From: Psychrobacter arcticus 273-4
Lineage (GTDB): Bacteria; Pseudomonadota; Gammaproteobacteria; Pseudomonadales; Moraxellaceae
NCBI RefSeq assembly: GCF_000012305.1
Contig: NC_007204.1
Location: 1,426,001-1,490,000 of the forward strand
Reading direction: 5' to 3'
Length of the DNA stretch: 64,000 bases
A program made the translations under genes and the position numbers. The notes beneath the pieces are model-generated. The model did not search any database. It worked only from the letters and a program-made list of their open reading frames with translations, and was not told where the DNA came from. This document shows positions 1 to 8,425 of this stretch, piece after piece (position 1 is the stretch's first letter; each line of letters opens with the position of its first letter).

Positions 1-414
1 CAATAGCACGCGCTCTGGTGGCAAATTGTTTTGCATCTCAAGGGTATCTTTACCGTACTCTAACACATAGGCTTTATTGGCAACAGGCGGCGGTAGCTTG
101 CCGGGTTTGCGTAGTAAAATCATACCTTTACCCAAACGTCCTGCCAACAAACTTGCAAACACGAATCCGCGGGCTTCAACAGCACCCAGACAATCTACCT
201 CGTCCATTATGCCTTTAGGTAATACAGCAAGCAGCGCATCAATGACTTCATTAATGTGACTGCGTAGTAACGGTGTAATATCATAAAAATCAATGCCGAT
301 TTTGGGGAAGTCTGGTACTGTGCGAATGATTTGCCAAAATGGATGATCGCTATTGAGCGTATTCGATGACTCTGTTGCAGTATCAGCTGCCGTAACAGCG
401 GTGTTTGCGCTCAT
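1..414 (-). CDS. apt: Adenine phosphoribosyltransferase, C-terminus cut by window edge
   Basis: The minus strand reads open from an ATG at 412-414 to base 1, giving the first 138 residues. The product converts adenine and PRPP to AMP in cytoplasmic purine salvage. Visible family marks are the segment FPKIGIDFYDITPLLR, then VEARGFVFASLLAGRLGKG and RKPGKLPPPV, in the order and spacing of bacterial Apt. The PRPP-binding loop lies beyond the edge. The N-terminus carries about 20 extra residues before the core (Ala/Thr/Ser-rich). Assignment is firm; only the 3' end is missing. Confidence 0.93.
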   Translation of the reverse strand, partial: MSANTAVTAADTATESSNTLNSDHPFWQIIRTVPDFPKIGIDFYDITPLLRSHINEVIDALLAVLPKGIMDEVDCLGAVEARGFVFASLLAGRLGKGMILLRKPGKLPPPVANKAYVLEYGKDTLEMQNNLPPERVLL

Positions 415-889
415 AATAACCCTTAACGTCTATACCTTAGATAATGATGTAACCATAGCAAATAATATATGCATCGGAAAATTAGCGGCGGCTATTATAT
501 AGTTGAAATACTTTAAAGTCGCTACCGTATTGCTGGTGTAAATTTTTTGCAGCCTCTGTCTGCGTAGGCACAGCAAGCAAGAAAAATTTGCACCAGTAGT
601 ACGTGTTGTATCGATATTACTTTTCACCGACTATAGCATAATCGCCTTTAATATTGCGCTGAGATAAGGAAAGACATCACTGCTTGAGTGAATAAAATCA
701 GGCATAGTGACTTGATAAACACTGATCAATCTCAATATACAAGTGTAAACTTAACTATGAAAACAACGGTTATATGCTAAACTAGCTGCGTTTTTACAGT
801 CTAAATATTGACGGTAATCATTCTTGATGTGCCATTAATATCACCTTAAAAACGTATGGTAACACTGGTAATAATCGATAGGACTCTTT
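415..889. other. Intergenic region between apt and rubredoxin
   Basis: This 475-base stretch between divergent genes contains miniature element copy A1 (498-635) and AT-rich sequence that must hold the promoters of both flanking genes. I see no supported small gene in it. Short open frames across the element are products of its palindrome. Confidence 0.6.
498..635 (+). repeat. Miniature inverted-repeat element, family A, copy A1
   Basis: About 138 bases running from TATAGTTGAAATAC to CACCGACTATA. The outer ends are imperfect inverted repeats (TATAGT...ACTATA), and inside is a long palindrome with arms ACTGGTGTAAATTTTT and AAAAATTTGCACCAGT enclosing CCTCTGTCTGCGTAGGC. Near-identical copies lie at 11687, 15636 and 46293. 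It has no coding capacity. The ends read TA..TA, which fits TA-target insertion, but this is an inference. Confidence 0.85.
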
Positions 890-1054
890 ATGAAACGTTA
901 TGAATGTATTGTCTGTGGCTGGATATATGACGAAGCCCTCGGTTGCCCCGAAGAAGGTATCGCACCGGGCACCAAATGGGATGATATCCCCGATGATTGG
1001 ACGTGCCCAGAATGCGGCGTTGGCAAGCTTGATTTTGAGATGCTAGAACTTTAA
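890..1054 (+). CDS. rubA: Rubredoxin
   Basis: A 54-residue protein beginning [18 protein letters not shown]. It has the two rubredoxin iron-binding pairs, CIVCG near residues 6-10 and CPECG near 39-43, with the usual aromatic residues between them. The single Fe(Cys)4 centre carries electrons in the cytoplasm, for example to alkane hydroxylase or to oxygen-detoxifying enzymes; the partner cannot be told here. A GGA ribosome site precedes the ATG. The gene was found by reading the strand directly because it is too short for standard ORF calling. Confidence 0.95.
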   Translation: MKRYECIVCGWIYDEALGCPEEGIAPGTKWDDIPDDWTCPECGVGKLDFEMLEL

Positions 1055-1082
1055 GCCGATGACCTTTTAGATAGGACCGTTC

Positions 1083-2120
1083 ATGACAGAAAAAAACGAC
1101 ATTAATAAGGCTGCTAATTTGCCTGAACCATCGGATAGCAGCTTGAGCTACCCGACGCCTGAATGGCAAAAATTTGGTGAGCACCAGTGGGGCGCATCAG
1201 ATCTTAGTGAGCATCTTTATCAAGCCATGATAGATATCGGCGACGGCATCGAGCTGTGTGTTGAGGCTGGTGGTAATCCTAATAATCCACCATTACTTAT
1301 GATTATGGGGCTTGGCTCGCAAATGATATTTTGGCCAAACCACTTTATTAAGCGCCTTATTGATGCCGGCTTTTTTGTGATTCGTTTTGACAATCGTGAT
1401 ATTGGTTTGTCCTCTAAAGTACAGATTGATGGTCTACCCCGTATCAGCCAGCTTAAAATGATGATGCGATTGCAAACGGGACTGTCTAATAAAGGCACAC
1501 AGGTTGCCTACAATTTGACCGATATGGCAGAAGATACCGCACGTTTAATTAAGGCGTTACAACTTAGCAAAACACACCTGCTTGGCGCCTCTATGGGTGG
1601 TATGATTGCCCAAATCGTAGCGGCACGTTATCCAAGCCTAGTGCAGCGGATGGCGTTGATGTTTACCACAACCAACCGTGCCTTTTTAAAACCACCAAAG
1701 CCTAGACAGCTATACACGCTAATTAATCGCCCTGAGAGCCATTCTGAGCGCGATATCGTGCGCCATAGCGTTTGGTTTATGAAGACTGTGGGCACGCCAG
1801 GTCATGTAAATGTACGCATGGTACGTGACATTGCTAAGATACGTTATCAGCGTAATTTCCATCCACTTGGTACGGTACAACAGCTCAATGCAATCTTGGC
1901 TTCAGGCTCTATCAGCCGCTTTAGTAAGCAAGTCAAAGCACCGACGATCGTATTACACGGTAGCGCAGATGGATTATTGCCTGCCTCACAAGGTCGAGTC
2001 GTTGCCAAGACCATCCCTAATGCCAAATTTCATTTGATTGAAGGCATGGCGCACGATATTCCTGAGTACTATCAGCCGTATATGGTTGATTTAATTAGCA
2101 ATCACTTATTAGAAAAATAG
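1083..2120 (+). CDS. Alpha/beta-fold hydrolase
   Basis: A 345-residue cytoplasmic hydrolase of unknown substrate. The nucleophile elbow GASMGG places the catalytic Ser near residue 170. A later HGSADGLLP supplies the likely Asp, and EGMAHDIPEY the likely His, so the triad is complete. An oxyanion-type segment (LLMIMGLGSQ) lies near residue 75. The first 45 residues are polar and look like an extension. It starts 28 bases after the rubredoxin stop, so the two may be co-transcribed. Similar proteins are called esterases or alkyl hydrolases; I cannot choose between them. Confidence 0.85.
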   Translation: MTEKNDINKAANLPEPSDSSLSYPTPEWQKFGEHQWGASDLSEHLYQAMIDIGDGIELCVEAGGNPNNPPLLMIMGLGSQMIFWPNHFIKRLIDAGFFVIRFDNRDIGLSSKVQIDGLPRISQLKMMMRLQTGLSNKGTQVAYNLTDMAEDTARLIKALQLSKTHLLGASMGGMIAQIVAARYPSLVQRMALMFTTTNRAFLKPPKPRQLYTLINRPESHSERDIVRHSVWFMKTVGTPGHVNVRMVRDIAKIRYQRNFHPLGTVQQLNAILASGSISRFSKQVKAPTIVLHGSADGLLPASQGRVVAKTIPNAKFHLIEGMAHDIPEYYQPYMVDLISNHLLEK

Positions 2121-2154
2121 TTTTAATAAGTTAGCTTGTGAAATTTTCCGCCTA

Positions 2155-2200
2155 AAGAAAAGAGCCTATAGCAATCATGATTGCTATAGGCTCTTTTCTT
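2155..2200. terminator. Bidirectional rho-independent terminator
   Basis: A near-perfect hairpin with 21-base arms around AGAGCCTATAGCAAT and a CATG loop, with A-rich and T-rich shoulders on both sides. It sits between the convergent hydrolase and WG-repeat genes and can stop transcription from either side. Confidence 0.85.
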
Positions 2201-2227
2201 GGTCAAAATAAAACATACTATTAGGAT

Positions 2228-3406
2228 TTAATCACAAGCGACCGCCGTACCTTCTTTATCTATACACATCTTATTGCCATTTTCTAAGCTGCCAATCCAA
2301 GCCTTACCCTCTACAAACACAAAGGAAGGCTTGTCTTTATAGCTGCTATCAAGAGTGAGGCTCTTATGATCGGAATTATTAAAGTCATCAAAATCATTAA
2401 AGCTAAAAGGAATCACAAGCTCGCCGCCAAGATTAATAAAGCCCCATTCTGCATCGATACGCACGCCTGCCAGCCCTTCCAAGAATGGACGTACTTCATC
2501 GAAAGAATATGTAATCATAGTCACATTATTATCATCAACGAAACCCCATCTACCCTCTTGTTGACGCGGCTGCAGCGTAGTAAAGCGATTAACTGCTATA
2601 GAAGCGGGATTTTCCTGTGTGCTATTTGCGCGAGCGCTAGGCTTAGCTTCTGATTTACTAGCAGCGGGTCGATTATTTACGTGGCTGTTTGCGGCGCTTT
2701 TAACACCATCACTTTTAGTATTATCTTTTTTAGCATCATCTTTTTTAGCATCATCTTTTTTAGCATCATCTTTTTTAGCATTATGATTTTGAGTATTGGC
2801 GTTCTTAGTATTACCCTCTTTATCAAGCCAGCTGATTATTTTGTTTTTACGCACACGAGCCATACCGCCGCGGTAATCATCAATATCACCAATCGCTGCC
2901 GAAAATGGTACAACAGTCCTATTGGCAGTGTCGATGACGCCATAATGACCACCCTGTTTGACCACAATACGACCTTCAGATACGGGGCGCGCCCAGCCTT
3001 GATCGTCATTTAGCACATCGTACATCACAGGAATCACTTCACGACCTTGCATATTCAGATAACCGACATGACTATTACGCATGACAGGCAATAGACCTGC
3101 TGATATTTTATCTGCATCCACTTTTTGATAGCGCGATAAGTCAACGAGGCTTTTACCTTGCTTATTGATAAGTGCTACGGGTGCACCAAAGTCTTTCACT
3201 GCTAAGAAATAACCACTACTGGCAGTACAAGAGACATTTTTATAATAGCTCTTAGGAATTTTACAGCTGGCAGCTTGGGCACTTGACATGACAAATAACG
3301 CCGTTGCTAATATGGCAATCATCAGAGCACAGTGCCTTATTATGGATGACTGATCTTCAGATTTCGTTAATGACAGCGGTCGTTTTGATAAGGTACGTTG
3401 GGGCAT
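2228..3406 (-). CDS. WG-repeat-containing secreted or periplasmic protein
   Basis: A 392-residue protein. I chose the ATG at 3404-3406, two codons inside a longer TTG frame, because AGG lies seven bases upstream. A basic N-terminus followed by a hydrophobic stretch ending SSAQAASC (near residue 45) indicates a signal peptide, possibly lipoprotein-like. Four WG-type repeats are visible: GYLNMQGREVIPVMYD, GHYGVIDTANRTVVPF, GRWGFVDDNN and AEWGFINLGGELVIPF. A charged linker of repeated KKDDA units (about residues 210-235) splits the repeats into two pairs. Function is unknown; WG repeats are usually taken as protein-interaction modules. Confidence 0.8.
   Translation of the reverse strand: MPQRTLSKRPLSLTKSEDQSSIIRHCALMIAILATALFVMSSAQAASCKIPKSYYKNVSCTASSGYFLAVKDFGAPVALINKQGKSLVDLSRYQKVDADKISAGLLPVMRNSHVGYLNMQGREVIPVMYDVLNDDQGWARPVSEGRIVVKQGGHYGVIDTANRTVVPFSAAIGDIDDYRGGMARVRKNKIISWLDKEGNTKNANTQNHNAKKDDAKKDDAKKDDAKKDNTKSDGVKSAANSHVNNRPAASKSEAKPSARANSTQENPASIAVNRFTTLQPRQQEGRWGFVDDNNVTMITYSFDEVRPFLEGLAGVRIDAEWGFINLGGELVIPFSFNDFDDFNNSDHKSLTLDSSYKDKPSFVFVEGKAWIGSLENGNKMCIDKEGTAVACD
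2714..2787. repeat. In-frame 15-base tandem repeat in the WG-repeat gene
   Basis: About four copies of a 15-base unit (TTTTTTAGCATCATC on the plus strand) encode the KKDDA linker. The unit length keeps the frame, so gain or loss of copies would only change linker length. Confidence 0.8.
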
Positions 3407-3876
3407 AAGCAAACCTAAGCTAAAAGTAATAAGGGCTGTTAGGGCAATTTAAATGAGATGGTTTAAGTGAAGTGCTTTAAGGATATTAGTTTTTTTAAGC
3501 GGATGATATTACAATATAAAAACAGAAATGAGAGTAACAAATCGCAGCGAGGACGCCAATGATATTCCTGTAAGGATATTACTATCGTTGAAATACTTTA
3601 AAGTCGCTACCGTACTACTGGTTGTATCGATATTACTTTTCACCGACTATATATTGTAGACTCATATCACGTTTTAAGCACCGCTTAGTATTCATTTCAG
3701 TGCAGCGTATATTCTATACACGCATAAAATATCATCCTAAAATAGAAATAAACAATATCAAAGCATTTCAATTTTAACTCAAAACATCGACAATACACCC
3801 TGCGGTAAAGATGACGTCTTTATTAAATAATAAATGAAATGAAAATCGTCATGCTATCATGACATAAGGACGCCTT
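3407..3876. other. Intergenic region with deleted miniature element
   Basis: The 470 bases between the divergent WG-repeat gene and the EamA gene contain the short element copy A2 (3583-3651). The remainder is AT-rich and presumably holds both promoters. No small gene is supported. Confidence 0.55.
3583..3651 (+). repeat. Family A element, internally deleted copy A2
   Basis: Only 69 bases: the left arm (GTTGAAATACTTTAAAGTCG, then CTACCGTA) and the right arm (TTGTATCGATATTACTTTTC, then ACCGACTATA) are present, while the central palindrome is missing. The junction reads CCGTACTACTGGTTG. It is a deletion derivative of the 138-base form. Confidence 0.8.
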
Positions 3877-4809
3877 ATGGCTATTGCCTCTTCACGCGCC
3901 GCTGCTACTGGCTTGCTCATTGGCTGTGTGATCTTTGGTTTGGGTAGCTTAATCGTCGCTCACGTTGACATCGGTGGCTGGGCGATGGCGTTTTGGCGCT
4001 TGGCTATTTCAGGTGTGGTCTTTGCGGTATTAGCAAAAATGACAGGACAGCGGCTGCCTCGCTCAAAGCGTGCCATTTTTTATGGCTTATTATCGGGTGC
4101 ATTTTTGGGTTTGGATTTGGCGCTGTGGCATGAGAGTATCTATGCGGTGGGGCCTGGCATTTCAACCTTACTCAACAGCTTGCAGATTTTCTTTTTGGCA
4201 GCCATTGGTTTTCTATACTTTAATGAGCGCCAATCTATATTACAGCTCGTCAGCTTGGTCTTGGCAATGTTGGGTGTGGCAATGATTGGTAGCCCTGAAT
4301 TTGCACAAAACAAGGCTGCTACTTGGGGGTTTATTACAGGTATCGTATCAGGGGCCATGCTCGCAGCATCAATGACCTTTATCCGTAAAACCCATGATAC
4401 TGAGCCGACGCCGACATTCATGCTGATGCAGCTGATTAGTATTGGGGGCGTACTGGCAATGATTGTGCCGATGTTTGTCTTTGATATGGGTAATATGCTG
4501 CCCAATACTTGGTCTGATATTGGCTGGATATTGATTTACGGTACGGTAATGCAGTGCCTAGCATGGGGGCTTATCGCCTACTCTATTCCCAAGCTCTCTT
4601 TGGCATTAACTGGATTATTATTATTGACCGAGCCCGTTGCGGCATTGGTGATTGACTATACTTGGCTTGATAAGCCTATCAACACCCTACAGTGGAGTGG
4701 TGCGCTACTCACTATGTTTGCCATTTATTTAGGTTCCCTAAAACCTAAACCACGCGCCCTACGCCGTTATCGGTTTTTTGCACGATTTTATAAGCGTGAT
4801 TATAAATAG
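3877..4809 (+). CDS. EamA/DMT-family permease
   Basis: A 310-residue inner-membrane protein with about ten hydrophobic helices arranged as two EamA halves (roughly residues 8-140 and 150-290). An EPVAALVIDY segment, typical of the last helices of this drug/metabolite transporter family, lies near residue 250. The C-terminal tail is strongly basic (KPKPRALRRYRFFARFYKR), fitting the positive-inside rule. The substrate cannot be told from sequence. It stands alone and is followed by a strong terminator. Confidence 0.88.
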   Translation: MAIASSRAAATGLLIGCVIFGLGSLIVAHVDIGGWAMAFWRLAISGVVFAVLAKMTGQRLPRSKRAIFYGLLSGAFLGLDLALWHESIYAVGPGISTLLNSLQIFFLAAIGFLYFNERQSILQLVSLVLAMLGVAMIGSPEFAQNKAATWGFITGIVSGAMLAASMTFIRKTHDTEPTPTFMLMQLISIGGVLAMIVPMFVFDMGNMLPNTWSDIGWILIYGTVMQCLAWGLIAYSIPKLSLALTGLLLLTEPVAALVIDYTWLDKPINTLQWSGALLTMFAIYLGSLKPKPRALRRYRFFARFYKRDYK

Positions 4810-4864
4810 AAATTTAAATAGTGCCTCACTTTGAACCGATATCCTCATTCCAAAATGAAACCAA

Positions 4865-4911
4865 AACAAGAAAGCCTGATCCCAGTTACTCTGAGATCAG
4901 GCTTTCTTGTT
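4865..4911. terminator. Bidirectional rho-independent terminator
   Basis: Arms AACAAGAAAGCCTGATC and GATCAGGCTTTCTTGTT pair perfectly around a 13-base loop. It lies between the convergent EamA and autotransporter genes. Confidence 0.85.
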
Positions 4912-4941
4912 TATTAAGACTTTAGATAGTTATATCAATGA

Positions 4942-7900
4942 TTAAAACGTTATCTGCAATGCAACGTTTGCACCTTGATCATCATAGTTATCTCGCCACT
5001 CACCACGATAACCTGCTGAGAGGGTTGTATTAGCTGTTGGCATATAACGTATACCGATACCAGCAATGCCTATCTCCTGACCTACTTCTTGTCCGACAGT
5101 AGTAAACTTGTCTTCTGGCATACTGATAAAGCTTGCTGTAATATCGGAGCGTTGATCACCATTCTCAATAGCGGCAGCCAGCTGACCAGTAAGCGCTATT
5201 TTCGGTGTTAATGCTTGCGACATTTTTATACCTGCTGTCCAACGCATAGATTCATAGGTGTTTTCATCAACTTCGAAGTTATAGACCCCAGCACCTGTTT
5301 CACGATAGCTATCACTTTTTGCTTGGGCATAATTAACTTGTGCAAATGGTGTAATATTGCGATTTTCTGTTCCAATTCGATGACCAATACCAAATCCCGC
5401 TTGAAGAGTATCTACATCATAATCAGACTGAGCAACAGCATCTGTTAGAATGCTCAAGTAACGCTCGCCTTCGATATTACTTCTACCTGCCCCAGCATGG
5501 AAATTAACCTGAGTAGCATCACTAACGGCATAGTTACCATAACCAAGTACCTGCCAACTTTTTGCGCTCATTTTATGGTTTAGGTTTTGACTATCACTAT
5601 CAACATCACTGTCGTTATAAGAGACAGCCATACCAAGATTTAAATTACTGTTAATCGGGGTGTCAATACCAACGATGCCACCATAGCTATCAGCATCATA
5701 ACCTGTAGTACCATTTTCTTCTTCGTGATTAATGTTGCTACCAAGCGCTTGTGCCCAAAGTCCACGCTTAGAAGAGCTCAAGCTATGCTCAGTAATGGCA
5801 TTGCTAATAACGATGTTGGCATCAGTAATTATACGATTGCTAGCACCCATGAGTAAGGGTTGTAGCTCATTAACAGCAGCAGCAATCTGAGATTGATTGA
5901 AACCTATAGTACTACTAATGAGAGCATCGGCAAGCTCATTAGTATTATTGGCTAATCGAATATCAATACTCCGATCTAGAACGCCAGCAAGACTGAGTCC
6001 TGTACGATTGGCTTGGTTCTGAATAGTGTCAACGAATTTGTCTTGGCGCACCATTATTAGGTTGACAGCATTAGGAGTGCTATAGTCTGCTACAAAACCA
6101 ACTAACTGACTGTTATCAGTAACGCTTTCGAAATTACCAATAAGATTGCTTGTTCTTACGATATCATTCCAAACGGTCGCACCATTTAGCCTCTGTACAG
6201 CCTCTGAGGCATTGACATTGAGTTGACCCTCTGTGATATCAGCACTACCATTCACGACAAGCTGACCATAGTCATCAAGGCTATTTAGGCCAATACCTAG
6301 TATTTCACCATCACGCATGGTGTAGTCGCCATCGAGGCGCAGTGTACCTTGCTTAACGTTAGTAGCACCTGTCCACTGTTTGGCAGTAGTGGCCATAGTA
6401 AGAGAGCCAGTACCTGTCTTGGTGAAGTCTCCAGTACCTGTAATGACTGCGCCATTACCTGCTAGAGTGGTGTCTTCAAATAAGCCCGCGCTAAATCCAG
6501 CAGTATCAATCGTACCGCCGCCCGCACCTAAATTAATGAGGTTGTCACCCGTGAAGTTTCTGAATAATTCTGGCTGAGATCCTGTTAATTTTAATGTACC
6601 GTTATCAAAGTTGACTTCCGATTTTGCAGAGTTCTCAAATCTTTCGATACTTTGAGTCTTTATGACACCATTATTAACAATATTTAATGTACCGCTGCCA
6701 AAAGCACCTACGACAGTAGCGGGCGCAATCAAAGTAGCATTATCTACTGTCAATTCACCTACTGCGTTTGCGCCTTCAGTATCAGAGCCACCGAGCTGCA
6801 ACTGACGAGTCACTTCTAGTGTGCCTTGATCGGTAACATCAACTTGACCTTTACCTCCTATACCAGCGTATAGATTGTTTACAGTTAGTGATGAGCCATT
6901 ACCACTGACGTTCACGACACTCTTACTAGCAGTGCTGGTAGAGTTGTTATAGTCATCCGAGCCTATATATAGATTGTTTGCTTCGGCCGTACCGCCATTT
7001 TCTATAGTAAGTGTACTCGTCCCTGAATTTCGAGAGCTAATACGCACATCTTCTTGAATTTTTAGGGATGAACTTAAACCATCAACGTTGACACTAGTCT
7101 CGCCAGTTGTTATTGGCTGATTATCTTGATAATAATAACCATATGAGTATATACCTAGAGAGTTTGCTTCGGCTGTGCCACCATTTTTTACGGTCAGTGT
7201 ACTTGTTCCTGAATTTTCAGAGGAAATACGCACATCTTCTTGAACCTTCAGGGATGAGCCTGAACCATCAATGTTGACATTAGTCTTGCTAGTTGTTATT
7301 GGTTGATTATCTTGATTGTAATAATTATATGAATATATATCTAGATAGTTGGCTTCGACTGTGCCACCATTTTCTACAGTAAGCGTGGTTTCTGAATTTC
7401 GAGAACCAATCGAGAGCCAACCTTGTGCCTTCAGTAATGAACCTGAACCATCAACGTTGACACTGGTATCAGCAGGTGTTAATTGATTGTTTTCATCAAA
7501 ATAGCTATATGAATATATATTTAGATAGTTGGCTTCGACTGTGCCACCATTTTCTACAGTAAGCGTGGTTTCTGAATTTTGAGAACGAATCGAGAGCCAA
7601 TCTTGTGCCTTCAGTAATGAACCTGAACCATTGACATTAATTTTAGTATCACTAGCTATTTGTTGATTATTTGGGCCGTAGTAGTTACTCGTATATATAG
7701 AGTTAGCTTCTAAACGTCCTCCAGCTTCAATATCTACTAATGCATTGTTATAGATAATGAACTGGTTAGTCTGCACTGCTCCTTTGTCTGTAATAAGAAG
7801 ACGTGAAGGTAACTCTTGATCACCATTCATCTGCATATAATTATAGGTATTCACATCATTATTCTTCAGAATGGTGCCATCATTTTTTACGATATCGTCA

Positions 7901-8148
7901 ACGATAGTATACCCATTATCCACAATGTTTACTGCGCCATTGTCATAGGTAGTGGCATGAGTCACACTGGCTATACTCAGTCCGAGTACGCTAAATAGAG
8001 CAGTTGATAACGCACGTAAAGTAAAGCCATTTTTTGCGGCGGTTTTTGATGATTTCCCAGAAGATTTGCCACAAGTTTTGGCAAGTTCAGATACACATTG
8101 ATAGACACCTAGAGAACGGTTAAAAACAACACGATAAACATGGTTCAT
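4942..8148 (-). CDS. Type V autotransporter with ESPR signal and beta-barrel
   Basis: A 1068-residue surface protein. It begins MNHVYRVVFNRSLGVYQCVS, an extended signal peptide region, followed by a hydrophobic segment ending SIASVTHA near residue 65. The passenger (about residues 66-780) is rich in Gly, Asn, Thr and Val and contains imperfect 60-residue repeats (for example TLTVENGGTVEANYL), then autotransporter strand-type sequence (GNGAVITGTGDFTKTGTGSL). The last 270 residues, from about SKRGLWAQALGS, form the translocating barrel, ending in ALQITF with terminal Phe. A GAGAG ribosome site lies before the ATG. It is probably an adhesin or biofilm protein, but the ligand is unknown. Confidence 0.93.
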   Translation of the reverse strand: MNHVYRVVFNRSLGVYQCVSELAKTCGKSSGKSSKTAAKNGFTLRALSTALFSVLGLSIASVTHATTYDNGAVNIVDNGYTIVDDIVKNDGTILKNNDVNTYNYMQMNGDQELPSRLLITDKGAVQTNQFIIYNNALVDIEAGGRLEANSIYTSNYYGPNNQQIASDTKINVNGSGSLLKAQDWLSIRSQNSETTLTVENGGTVEANYLNIYSYSYFDENNQLTPADTSVNVDGSGSLLKAQGWLSIGSRNSETTLTVENGGTVEANYLDIYSYNYYNQDNQPITTSKTNVNIDGSGSSLKVQEDVRISSENSGTSTLTVKNGGTAEANSLGIYSYGYYYQDNQPITTGETSVNVDGLSSSLKIQEDVRISSRNSGTSTLTIENGGTAEANNLYIGSDDYNNSTSTASKSVVNVSGNGSSLTVNNLYAGIGGKGQVDVTDQGTLEVTRQLQLGGSDTEGANAVGELTVDNATLIAPATVVGAFGSGTLNIVNNGVIKTQSIERFENSAKSEVNFDNGTLKLTGSQPELFRNFTGDNLINLGAGGGTIDTAGFSAGLFEDTTLAGNGAVITGTGDFTKTGTGSLTMATTAKQWTGATNVKQGTLRLDGDYTMRDGEILGIGLNSLDDYGQLVVNGSADITEGQLNVNASEAVQRLNGATVWNDIVRTSNLIGNFESVTDNSQLVGFVADYSTPNAVNLIMVRQDKFVDTIQNQANRTGLSLAGVLDRSIDIRLANNTNELADALISSTIGFNQSQIAAAVNELQPLLMGASNRIITDANIVISNAITEHSLSSSKRGLWAQALGSNINHEEENGTTGYDADSYGGIVGIDTPINSNLNLGMAVSYNDSDVDSDSQNLNHKMSAKSWQVLGYGNYAVSDATQVNFHAGAGRSNIEGERYLSILTDAVAQSDYDVDTLQAGFGIGHRIGTENRNITPFAQVNYAQAKSDSYRETGAGVYNFEVDENTYESMRWTAGIKMSQALTPKIALTGQLAAAIENGDQRSDITASFISMPEDKFTTVGQEVGQEIGIAGIGIRYMPTANTTLSAGYRGEWRDNYDDQGANVALQITF
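6955..7720. repeat. Imperfect ~180-base tandem repeats in the autotransporter passenger
   Basis: Four to five units spaced about 180-186 bases. The two around 7331-7450 and 7512-7630 are nearly identical over more than 100 bases (shared AATGAACCTGAACCAT and CTTCGACTGTGCCACCAT). Each encodes a strand set such as SVNVDGSGSLLKAQ...ENGGTVEAN. The high identity suggests recent duplication and scope for length change by recombination. Confidence 0.8.
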
Positions 8149-8425
8149 ACTGGCAACTCTCTCTTTTATGTTTCGTCATTGATAATGATTGCCAGTATAT
8201 CTCTATATGTATCTAAAATGTTCTTTATTCTTGCTTAATTAACTGCAAATCCGACAGGAGGTATATTTTTCAAGATAAACGGTAGACTTATGGAAATTAG
8301 TTTTTTAAATAAGCTGCAATTTTACGGAGAAGTACTAAGCAGAACAAATATCGTCGTCCAATCTCGCTAATATTTAATCTTAAGAAAATATTCTGCATCT
8401 TAGTTTTTATATAGCTTATTTATCT

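Noticed and set aside
888..1184. Long minus-strand frame over the rubredoxin gene
   Set aside because: It is the shadow of the plus-strand rubredoxin and hydrolase genes, which have clear family matches.
2681..3013. Plus-strand frame with repeated IIFFS units
   Set aside because: It is the reverse reading of the KKDDA repeat in the WG-repeat gene.
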